From contig JAXHNR010000001.1 of NCBI GenBank assembly GCA_034520215.1, positions 620,001 through 684,000 on the forward strand: a DNA stretch of 64,000 bases. Direction: 5' to 3'. Under the pieces are notes generated by a model that saw only the letters and a program-made list of their open reading frames with translations, ran no database searches and was not told the origin of the DNA. Shown here in pieces: positions 46,024 to 53,349 of the stretch (its first letter is position 1; every line of letters starts with the position of its first letter). Source of the DNA: Candidatus Krumholzibacteriota bacterium. GTDB lineage: Bacteria; Krumholzibacteriota; Krumholzibacteriia; Krumholzibacteriales; WJIX01. The position numbers and the translations under genes are program-made.

Positions 46024-46967
46024 AAGGGAGACTTGAATATATAATTATCTTCGGTTTCTGCCTGCAGGCGTTTACCGCTTTCAATTTGTCGGCGAAAGGT
46101 GTAAATACCACATACGGCAGCCTCACCTCGCGTAATAAACCATTTATTGTCTTTTATCCCCGGAGATACGACAAAATGGCCAAAAGGATAAGAATGATTC
46201 TTAATAATTCATCCGGAAGGATAGCTTCTGATCTCGGACTTGGAAAGATTGATACGATAAGAGTTTATATCGCGGGCAATAAAGAGGATTATAGGACGCT
46301 GCACGGCGAGGCGGCTCCGGAATGGAGTGAAGCGTGCAGCGATTTAAGAAATATGCGTTTATGTATTAACACGGAGGCTGTTTTGCGCGAGCAAAGGCCG
46401 GTTCGTATTGTGATAACACATGAGCTCTCACATCTCCTGTTTGCTCAGAGAGTTCGCGGTACGCGTTGTCCCACATGGTTTCTCGAGGGGTTGGCCATGA
46501 GACAATCGGGTGAATGGGATTTTTCGGATCACTGGCATTTTATGGTCTCCGTTTGGAAAAAGAATTTGCCAGACCTTGAAGATCTTAGAGGAAAGTTCCC
46601 GAAATCCGGTGAAGATGCCGCCATGGCGTACAGACTTAGTTATATTGCAGTAAAGGAGCTTTTTGCCGAGAGGCCTGAGGACCTGATGACACTCACGGCT
46701 TTTACGCGTGATTCGGGTGATTTTAACAGGGCCTTCATCCTTACGTTCGGCAAATCTCCGCTCGATTTCGCGGCTGAATTTCACGCGACACTTGGTGATA
46801 AATACAGGAAAGGTTATATTCTGGCAGTATCCGCGCCTTTCTGGGTTGGTATGGTTATCCTGTTTTTAGTTGCCTACAATGTAAAGAGGTACAGAGCCAG
46901 GGTCAAAATAAGGAAGTGGGAGGAAGAAGAGATGGCCGCACAGAGGCAAACGGAGTCGGAAGTATAA
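46020..46967 (+). CDS. Membrane-anchored HExxH metalloprotease-like protein (peptidase MA type)
   Basis: 315 residues, TTG start overlapping the mnmA stop (TTGA). An N-terminal signal segment (8-25) exports the domain. THELSHLL gives His134-Glu135-His138, and FLEGLAM gives the third zinc ligand Glu156, the pattern of gluzincin peptidase-MA-like proteins. A transmembrane helix at about 270-290 leaves a basic/acidic cytoplasmic tail. All catalytic residues are present. Possible role in envelope protein turnover; target unknown. The link to mnmA seems only transcriptional. Confidence 0.78.
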   Translation: MKGRLEYIIIFGFCLQAFTAFNLSAKGVNTTYGSLTSRNKPFIVFYPRRYDKMAKRIRMILNNSSGRIASDLGLGKIDTIRVYIAGNKEDYRTLHGEAAPEWSEACSDLRNMRLCINTEAVLREQRPVRIVITHELSHLLFAQRVRGTRCPTWFLEGLAMRQSGEWDFSDHWHFMVSVWKKNLPDLEDLRGKFPKSGEDAAMAYRLSYIAVKELFAERPEDLMTLTAFTRDSGDFNRAFILTFGKSPLDFAAEFHATLGDKYRKGYILAVSAPFWVGMVILFLVAYNVKRYRARVKIRKWEEEEMAAQRQTESEV

Positions 46968-47018
46968 TCCCGTTTGTTCTTTTCGCCGGAGCGGCCCTCA
47001 GGCTCTGAAGTCTTTTAT

Positions 47019-47047
47019 TTGACAGTGCAGGTGAATATTTTTATACT
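47019..47047 (+). promoter_or_regulatory. Near-consensus sigma-70 promoter of the tRNA cluster
   Basis: TTGACA (47019-47024), 17-base spacer, TATACT (47042-47047). Expected start near 47054, some 80 bases before tRNA-Ser(UGA). Strong boxes fit a stable-RNA promoter. Confidence 0.7.
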
Positions 47048-47133
47048 ATCGGAGTCCTCTCGAATGAAATAATTCAGTTCGAGTGGAATTGTTTTTATAT
47101 TTTACCGTAGAATATTCAGGAGGTAGTAATTCC

Positions 47134-47221
47134 GGAGGGCTAGTCCTAACAGGTAAGGCAGCGGATTTGAAATCCGCCGGGTGTTAAGCCCTTGGGGGTT
47201 CGAATCCCTCGCCCTCCGCCA
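47134..47221 (+). tRNA. tRNA-Ser(UGA)
   Basis: 88 bases. Acceptor stem GGAGGGC/GCCCTCC, anticodon loop TTTGAAA (anticodon TGA) on GCGGA/TCCGC, long variable arm of class II tRNAs, TTCGAAT T-loop, and encoded CCA. Reads UCA and UCG-type serine codons. Confidence 0.93.
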
Positions 47222-47242
47222 TAGGTTTAAATTCAGATTCAC

Positions 47243-47334
<92 letters not shown>

Positions 47335-47340
47335 GATTCC

Positions 47341-47414
47341 GCGCCCATAGCTCAACTGGATAGAGCGTCTGGCTACGGACCAGAAGGCTGGGGGTTCAAA
47401 TCCTCCTGGGCGTA
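47341..47414 (+). tRNA. tRNA-Arg(ACG)
   Basis: 74 bases without encoded CCA. Acceptor GCGCCCA pairs with TGGGCGT, leaving a G-U first pair. Anticodon loop CTACGGA on a CTGG-type stem gives ACG, the form whose A34 is converted to inosine by TadA, encoded at 57064-57516. Confidence 0.92.
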
Positions 47415-47728
47415 TTTAAAATCGAATAAATACCTTCCGGCCGCAGTCATTACTATCAGGAAATTTTTTGCGGCCCGGGCGGACATTCGGCAGGTTCATT
47501 CACACTCCAGAGCGATTGCTTTTGTGGATACTGACAGACAATAGATTTTCTGGATTAAATTATGACAGGGTTGGTATAGCGCCCTTTGACAGCTGTTTCG
47601 GGAAAAAGGGGTTGACCTCTCTTTTGTGTATCGTGTATGATACTGCGGTATTGTTAGCATTAATTTGTTGTTTAGTCAGCAGAAATAACATAATGAGTTG
47701 ATTTGAAGCTATACTGAAGGGAAAAGGT
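47415..47728. other. Intergenic region between tRNA cluster and 2-oxoacid oxidoreductase operon
   Basis: 314 bases. Holds the promoter at 47612-47641. The open frame over 47468-47701 shows no domain, no ribosome site and unlikely composition, so it is not called. Confidence 0.5.
47612..47641 (+). promoter_or_regulatory. Sigma-70 promoter of the 2-oxoacid:ferredoxin oxidoreductase operon
   Basis: TTGACC (47612-47617), 18-base spacer, TATGAT (47636-47641). It lies 88 bases before the gamma-subunit ATG. Confidence 0.5.
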
Positions 47729-48277
47729 ATGATCGAAATTAGAACCCATGGCCGTGGAGGACAAGGATCGGTAATTGCTTCGGAGATCCTGGCCGATGCT
47801 TTTTTTCATGAGGGCAAGTATGTTCAGGCTTTTCCGGCTTTCGGTGTGGAAAGGCGGGGAGCTCCTGTAATGGCTTTTACAAGGGTTTCGGAAAGTGAAA
47901 TCAGGGAGAGATGCCAGATATATGAGCCTGATCATCTTGTTGTTCTTGATTCCATATTAATTGATACGGTCAATATAACCGACGGCCTTAAAGAGGGCGG
48001 CTGGATTATAATCAATACAAACGCTTCTTTTGATGATTCCGATCTGACCGGAAAATATCAGGTGGCAACAGTTGACGCTAACGCTATCGCAATAAAATAC
48101 GGACTTGGATCAAGAGCGGCCCCGATTGTTAATACAGCTATAGTGGGCGCGTTCGCGGGAGCGACTGGACTTGTGGGGATTGAAGCTGTGCAGGAGGCTA
48201 TAAAGGGTTTCGTGCCGCTTAAAAAGAAGGAAAACGCTCAAGCCGCTCAGGAAGCTTACGATAATGTCGGAAAATAA
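47729..48277 (+). CDS. porG: 2-oxoacid:ferredoxin oxidoreductase, gamma subunit
   Basis: 182 residues. THGRGGQGSVIASEILADAF and AFPAFGVERRGAPVMAF are the signature of the gamma domain of pyruvate-type oxidoreductases, which binds coenzyme A. GSRAAPIVNTAIVGAFAGATGLV is the usual C-terminal part. First gene of a four-gene operon (gamma, GltD/delta fusion, alpha, beta). Together these oxidise a 2-oxoacid, most likely pyruvate, to acyl-CoA and CO2, reducing ferredoxin. The exact substrate is not certain from sequence. Confidence 0.92.
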   Translation: MIEIRTHGRGGQGSVIASEILADAFFHEGKYVQAFPAFGVERRGAPVMAFTRVSESEIRERCQIYEPDHLVVLDSILIDTVNITDGLKEGGWIIINTNASFDDSDLTGKYQVATVDANAIAIKYGLGSRAAPIVNTAIVGAFAGATGLVGIEAVQEAIKGFVPLKKKENAQAAQEAYDNVGK

Positions 48278-48347
48278 GGTCTTTATGACCATGAGTACGC
48301 GCAAAGAGGTTACATTTGCTGTATCAAGTTAGGAAAGTGGAGGATAA

Positions 48348-50027
48348 ATGAGTAAACAGACGAAATTTGAAAGTTACAGGGAAATGCCTATCAGGGCTAT
48401 GACTGTGGACAATATGCTGTGGAACGAAACAGGTTCATGGCGTAACGTCAAACCTGTTTACGACAACAAGGTGTCTCCTTGTATTTATGGCTGCCCCGCC
48501 GGGGAAAATATACAGCATTATATTCAGCTCGTTATTGACAGGAAATATAAAGAGGCCTGGGAGACTATTATTGAAACTAATCCAATGCCCGCAGTAACGG
48601 GAAGGGTTTGTTCCCACCCTTGTATGGATAAGTGCACCCGGGGTGATTATGACGAAACTGTCAATATAAACGCCATTGAGAGAGCGCTGGGTGATATGGG
48701 GCTTGATAATCCTGAATGGATGACAAAACCGGAAAAGAGTAAGAAGGAGAAGATTGCTGTTGTTGGTAGCGGTCCAGCCGGACTCACATCCGCCTTTTAC
48801 CTTGCCCGGACAGGATATTCAGTGACATTATATGAAGCCGGGGAAACCCTTGGAGGAGTTCTTCGCTGGGGAATTCCTGAATATAGACTGCCCGACAGTG
48901 TTCTCGACAGGGTTGTCGAGTTTATTCTCAGTTCAGGCAAGATAAAAGTAGAAGCCGGCACTACTGTCGGGAAAGATATAGAATTTAAAAAGCTGAGAAA
49001 TAATTTTGACGCCGTATTTCTCGGTGTCGGTCTTATGAAGAGCAGGCAGCTGGGGATTCCAAATGAAGATTGTAAAGGTGTAGAGCCCGGACTTGATTAT
49101 CTCAGGAAAGTTAACAGCGGTCAGGTTTCCAGCTCCTCCGATAAAGCAGTTGTTATCGGGGGCGGGAATACCGCCATGGATGTAGCCCGTTCAGCTCTCA
49201 GAAAAGGAAGCGATGTAACAGTTGTTTACAGAAGAACCCGGACAGAAATGCCCGCTATCGCGAGTGAAATTGAAGAAGCTGAAAAAGAGGGGATTAAATT
49301 TCGCTTTCTAGCCTCCCCGAAGGATATAGTGACAGACGGGGATAAGCTCAGCAAGGTTATATTCCAGGAGATGGAACTTGGTGAACCTGACGAGACGGGA
49401 AGAAGAAGTCCGGTTCCTCTTGAAGGCAAGACCTTCACAATGGATGTTGACAGGCTTTTTACCGCGATAGGTGAAAAAGGTGATCTTGATGGTTTTAAAT
49501 CGGAAGTTGACACGGAATGGGAATTGATCAAGGTCAAAGGTGAATTTGGGGAAACCGGAAAGAAGAAGATATTCGCGGGTGGTGATATCGTAACAGGAGC
49601 CGCCAGCGTTGTTGAAGCGGTAGCAGCTGGAAGAAGAGCGGCTGAGAAAATTGACAGAGTGTTTAATAATGAAAAAGATCCCCCCATAGAGCAGGAAATT
49701 GATTTTGGAATTGAAAACATTAATACTGATTATTTCCCGAAATCGAAGAGGGTATTGAAACCTAGAATTCCTGCCAGTGAGGCAATAAAAGGTTTCGAGG
49801 AAATTTTCAAGGGATTTGACGAGCAGATGCTTCAGAAGGAAGCGGATCGCTGTTTTTCGTGCGGTGTTTGTAATTATTGCGATAATTGCTGGATTTATTG
49901 TCCGGACGCTTCAATTATCCGCAAGGATGATGAATATGAGATAGATTTTGATTTTTGCAAGGGTTGCCTGGTATGTGTTGAAGAATGCCCGCGCAGCGCT
50001 CTTTCCATAGAGGAGGAGGGAAAATGA
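48348..50027 (+). CDS. GltD-like FAD/NAD(P) oxidoreductase fused to PorD-type 2[4Fe-4S] ferredoxin
   Basis: 559 residues behind GTGGAGG. Residues 40-115: Cys-rich GltD-type N-terminal cluster region (CIYGCPAGENIQ, CSHPCMDKCTRGD). Residues 130-455: FAD motif AVVGSGPAGLTSAFYLA and NAD(P) motif VVIGGGNTAMDVARSA, then FAGGDIVTGAASVVEA. C-terminus (about 500-559): CFSCGVCNYCDNCWIYCPD and CKGCLVCVEECPRSAL, a delta-subunit ferredoxin. In this operon it should connect the oxidoreductase to NAD(P)H, allowing electron flow either way. Its TGA overlaps the ATG of the alpha gene (ATGA at 50024-50027). Confidence 0.88.
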   Translation: MSKQTKFESYREMPIRAMTVDNMLWNETGSWRNVKPVYDNKVSPCIYGCPAGENIQHYIQLVIDRKYKEAWETIIETNPMPAVTGRVCSHPCMDKCTRGDYDETVNINAIERALGDMGLDNPEWMTKPEKSKKEKIAVVGSGPAGLTSAFYLARTGYSVTLYEAGETLGGVLRWGIPEYRLPDSVLDRVVEFILSSGKIKVEAGTTVGKDIEFKKLRNNFDAVFLGVGLMKSRQLGIPNEDCKGVEPGLDYLRKVNSGQVSSSSDKAVVIGGGNTAMDVARSALRKGSDVTVVYRRTRTEMPAIASEIEEAEKEGIKFRFLASPKDIVTDGDKLSKVIFQEMELGEPDETGRRSPVPLEGKTFTMDVDRLFTAIGEKGDLDGFKSEVDTEWELIKVKGEFGETGKKKIFAGGDIVTGAASVVEAVAAGRRAAEKIDRVFNNEKDPPIEQEIDFGIENINTDYFPKSKRVLKPRIPASEAIKGFEEIFKGFDEQMLQKEADRCFSCGVCNYCDNCWIYCPDASIIRKDDEYEIDFDFCKGCLVCVEECPRSALSIEEEGK

Positions 50028-51175
50028 AAAAGGTTGTTATGGGAAACCACGCCGTAAGTTACGGTGTACGGGCATCAGAGGCAAAGGTCATTTCCGCCTA
50101 TCCCATTACTCCGCAAACTCACGTTGTTGAGCTTCTGTCTGAGTTGGTGGCGAACGGCGAGATTGACGCTAAATTCATAAAAGTGGAATCTGAACACAGC
50201 GCTATGGCCGCCTGTGTTGGCGCTTCCGCGGCGGGATCAAGAGCTTTTACAGCCACATCATCGCAGGGTCTTTTGCTTATGACCGAGATGCTGCACTGGG
50301 CTGTCGGGGCAAGACTTCCGATTGTGCTTACAAATGTAAACAGGGCGATAGGTCCTCCCTGGAGCATATGGACAGATCAGAATGATTCACTCTCAATGAG
50401 AGATGTGGGTTGGATTCAGATTTACTGTGAGAGTAATCAGGAGACACAAGACGCTATTCCGCAGGCATTCAAGATCGCGGAAGAAGTCCAGCTACCAGTT
50501 ATGTTGGTACTGGACGCGTTTTTCCTTTCTCATACCTACGAGATTGTAGATCTTCTGGATGTTGAAAAGGTGCGCGAGTTTCTGCCGCCCTATAATCCTG
50601 AATTAAAGATAGATCCGGCCGATCCCCATTCATTCGGCAACCTCGCCAGCGCGGATTATTATATGGAGCTCCGCTACATGATAGAAGAGGCTATGGATGA
50701 AGCGAGGGGAATTATAAAGAGAGTGGGCAGGGAATTCGGCGAACATTTCGGCAGGCATTACGGCATGGTTGTTCCTTACCGTTGCGATGACGCTGACGTA
50801 ATTCTTGTTACTTCAGGCACGGTTGCTTCCACAACAAGAGCAGTCATAGATGAAATGCGTGATGAAGGGATCAAGATAGGCGCCCTTAAAATAAGGGTAC
50901 TAAGGCCGTTTCCTTTTAAAGAAGTAAGTGAAGTGCTTTGTTCAGCAAAGAAGGTAGCTGTCCTTGACCGAAACATATCATTCGGTAACCACGGGATATT
51001 CTACCAGGAAGTAAAGAGCGCGCTTTACGGCAAGACAGATATTCCAATTTTAGGATACATTCTCGGTCTTGGAGGACGCGACGTAACTCCAAAAGTAATT
51101 CGCGAAGTTGCCGATAAAGCAATAAAAGATAAAAATCCTGAACCTTATATTAACTGGATAGGAGTCAAAAAATGA
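50024..51175 (+). CDS. porA: 2-oxoacid:ferredoxin oxidoreductase, alpha subunit
   Basis: 383 residues from ATG 50024, behind GAGGAGG; a farther ATG lies inside the preceding gene. GNHAVSYGVRASEAKVISAYPITPQT is the N-terminal pyrimidine/substrate domain; KVESEHSAMAACVGASAAGSRAFTATSSQGL (shown here only by its position, about 46-76) is the family core. The C-terminal part (VILVTSGTVASTTRAVID, KKVAVLDRN) completes domain II. It forms the catalytic heterodimer with the beta subunit. Overlaps the beta gene by ATGA. Confidence 0.92.
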   Translation: MKKVVMGNHAVSYGVRASEAKVISAYPITPQTHVVELLSELVANGEIDAKFIKVESEHSAMAACVGASAAGSRAFTATSSQGLLLMTEMLHWAVGARLPIVLTNVNRAIGPPWSIWTDQNDSLSMRDVGWIQIYCESNQETQDAIPQAFKIAEEVQLPVMLVLDAFFLSHTYEIVDLLDVEKVREFLPPYNPELKIDPADPHSFGNLASADYYMELRYMIEEAMDEARGIIKRVGREFGEHFGRHYGMVVPYRCDDADVILVTSGTVASTTRAVIDEMRDEGIKIGALKIRVLRPFPFKEVSEVLCSAKKVAVLDRNISFGNHGIFYQEVKSALYGKTDIPILGYILGLGGRDVTPKVIREVADKAIKDKNPEPYINWIGVKK

Positions 51176-52074
51176 GAGAGGCAAGAATTCCAACTGATGA
51201 AATTATGGGGTCGGGGCATCTTGCCTGTCAAGGGTGCGGTGCTACTATGGCAATGCGGTTCGCCCTGAAGGCGCTTGGCCGTCAGACAGCTATGGTTATT
51301 CCGGCCTGTTGCTGGTCTGTTATTGACGGGACTTTTCCTCATTCAGCTGTTGATATTCCAATATTCCACACAGCTTTCGAAACCGCGGCGGTTACAGCTT
51401 CGGGACTCAAAGCCGGGTTGGAGATGCGGGGGGATCATGAGACTACAGTTGTGGCCTGGGCTGGAGACGGAGGCACTTTTGATATAGGCCTTCAGTCTCT
51501 TTCCGGAGCCGCCGAAAGAAACGAAGATATAATTTATGTATGCTATGATAATGAAGCTTATATGAACACGGGTATCCAGAGGAGTTCTTCTACACCGGTA
51601 GGATCCTGGACTACAACCACACCTGTGACAAATTATAAGAAACGACCTAAAAAGAATATGGTAGATATTCTTGCCGCTCACGAGATTCCATATATAGCAA
51701 CAGGTTCTGTGGCATTTCCCGAAGATCTGATAAGAAAGTTCCATAAGGCGAAAGATATCAAGGGGACGAAGTATATTCAGATTCTCGCGCCCTGTCCGAC
51801 AGGATGGAAGTTATCTCCTGAACTGACAGTCTGGGCCGCGCGGAAAGCGGTAACTTCGAAAGTTTATCCCATTATGGAAGTAACTGAGAATGGAAACAAA
51901 ATTGCCGTATGGAAGGAATTTGAACCAACTTCGTTTAAAGAGTATATCAAACCTCAGGGGAGATTCCGTCATCTGAAAGAAGATGAAATCGCTAAAATTG
52001 AAAAGGATATTGAAGCAAGGTGGCAGCGCCTTCTCGCGAAAGAGGAAATGCTTTCCTCCATACCCGGGTTGTGA
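51172..52074 (+). CDS. porB: 2-oxoacid:ferredoxin oxidoreductase, beta subunit
   Basis: 300 residues. Carries thiamine pyrophosphate and a [4Fe-4S] cluster. HLACQGCGATMA supplies Cys19 and Cys22; ACCW near 46-47 and LAPCPTGW later give the other ligands. AWAGDGGTFDIGLQSLSGA and YVCYDNEAYMNTGIQRSSSTP form the TPP/Mg motif (GDG to DNExYxNTG). The latter is characteristic of pyruvate:ferredoxin oxidoreductases. Start overlaps the alpha stop. Confidence 0.93.
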   Translation: MREARIPTDEIMGSGHLACQGCGATMAMRFALKALGRQTAMVIPACCWSVIDGTFPHSAVDIPIFHTAFETAAVTASGLKAGLEMRGDHETTVVAWAGDGGTFDIGLQSLSGAAERNEDIIYVCYDNEAYMNTGIQRSSSTPVGSWTTTTPVTNYKKRPKKNMVDILAAHEIPYIATGSVAFPEDLIRKFHKAKDIKGTKYIQILAPCPTGWKLSPELTVWAARKAVTSKVYPIMEVTENGNKIAVWKEFEPTSFKEYIKPQGRFRHLKEDEIAKIEKDIEARWQRLLAKEEMLSSIPGL

Positions 52075-52540
52075 ACTTACGAATAATCAGTCATTCTTTC
52101 ATCGTTAGGCCTCGGGTGTGGTTAAAGTGGATTAGTTTATTATGGTAAGATAAAATCGGTGAACGGTTATAATGGATCATTATTACTTTAGTATTCCCTG
52201 CTTCTTCCACCAGCGGGTTTTCTCAGAACCATTTTATTATTACAGACTAAATCCTCCAACTCGCTCAGCCGGGTTTAAGATATTTGTTCCCCGTAGTACT
52301 CAGATCTTTCCGGAACTTTCCGGATGCTGATAATTATTTCGCGTAACCCTATTATTGGCAGTCAGATAACTTGGTATTTCAAATAATATTGCAACACAAT
52401 TTCGCAAATCGACAATTCTTAAAACTACTGTCTAAAAAGATGGAGTTTCAATTGATTGATATAACGATAATTATACAAAGTTATCCAATTGGTACACCTT
52501 TAGCAAAGAGAGTTTAGTAAAACAAAGTGAAAGGAAAATA
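52075..52540. other. Intergenic region before the pseudopilin genes
   Basis: 466 bases with no supported gene. Contains the candidate sigma-54 promoter at 52489-52505. The upstream part (52140-52420) shows no repeat or RNA signature that I can identify; it could hold an enhancer for a sigma-54 activator. Confidence 0.4.
52489..52505 (+). promoter_or_regulatory. Candidate sigma-54 promoter of the pseudopilin genes
   Basis: TTGGTACACCTTTAGCA matches the -24/-12 consensus TTGGCACR-N4-TTGCW except for T at the fifth base and A in the TTGC box. The invariant GG and GC are exactly 10 bases apart. Predicted start near 52516, 25 bases before the ATG. Pilin genes are classic sigma-54 targets. Confidence 0.5.
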
Positions 52541-53188
52541 ATGCGAAGCAAAAGTAAAAAAGAAATATCCGGATTGATGAGCCGGGGTTCCATATTCGCG
52601 GGAGTCATGATTGGTGTGGCGGCTTTAGGGATGATACTTGCCGTCGGAACACCTCAGACGGTTCAACTATTGAGGCGTTTTCAATCAAAAGACGCTGTGC
52701 AGATAGTAACTGGAGTTTTGCGGAAAGCGAGAACCATGGCGGTTCAGGAAAAAAATGAGTACGTTGTTTTTTTTGATTTGGAAAATTCTCAATTGAGTAT
52801 TCTGGATGATGACGGGGGAGGGGGCGGGAACCCCGCTAACGGGTCTTTTGATCCAACTAACAGGGGCAACAGAGAAAAAGATAAAGACGAGAGATTATTG
52901 GGCCCTTTTAAGCTTCCGGATGGGCAAGTCTTTGGATTTATAGGTGGAACTGTCGGTCCGAATGGCAGCTACGTAACCTCTCCCGTGACTTTTTCCGGGT
53001 TTCCTCCGCATGTTGTATTCTTTTCTGACGGGAGCGTGAACGAGGAAGGAGTTGTCCTTGTAATGCCGGAGGTTGAATATCGTGAGCAAAAAAGAGGAAA
53101 AGATAAAATGATGCTGGTTAGCCGTTATACCGGCAGCATTGTTATCAGGGATCCGGGATATTTTAAAGTTGGGGGACGAGTAGAATAG
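52541..53188 (+). CDS. GspH/FimT-like pseudopilin
   Basis: 215 residues behind AAAGGAAA. A short basic leader MRSKSKKEISGLMSRG precedes a hydrophobic helix SIFAGVMIGVAALGMILAV, the prepilin-like class III signal; cleavage after Gly16 is plausible. Position +5 is Gly instead of Glu. The helix continues into VQIVTGVLRKARTMAVQEKNEYVVFF, very like GspH/FimT minor pilins, and then a beta domain with a Gly-rich insert (DDDGGGGGNP). It would prime or cap a type II secretion or type IV pilus fibre. Confidence 0.75.
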   Translation: MRSKSKKEISGLMSRGSIFAGVMIGVAALGMILAVGTPQTVQLLRRFQSKDAVQIVTGVLRKARTMAVQEKNEYVVFFDLENSQLSILDDDGGGGGNPANGSFDPTNRGNREKDKDERLLGPFKLPDGQVFGFIGGTVGPNGSYVTSPVTFSGFPPHVVFFSDGSVNEEGVVLVMPEVEYREQKRGKDKMMLVSRYTGSIVIRDPGYFKVGGRVE

Positions 53189-53349
53189 AAGGAGTTTAAG
53201 AATGACCCCGGGCGTAAATGTGTTTAAGAAGACTTATATCGGAGTTGATTGAATAGAGCAAAGTGAGAGTAGTTTGATATAGCTGATCTATAAGTATATA
53301 CAGATTTAAGAATATTAATTTGCGGTTTAATATTATATGGAGTAAAAAT

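Noticed and set aside
47134..47221. Selenocysteine tRNA
   Set aside because: The tRNA has a long arm, but pairing of the anticodon stem gives TGA, not TCA, and the acceptor arm is normal for serine.
47468..47701. Possible small gene before porG
   Set aside because: No ribosome site, overlaps the promoter of the operon, composition not protein-like.
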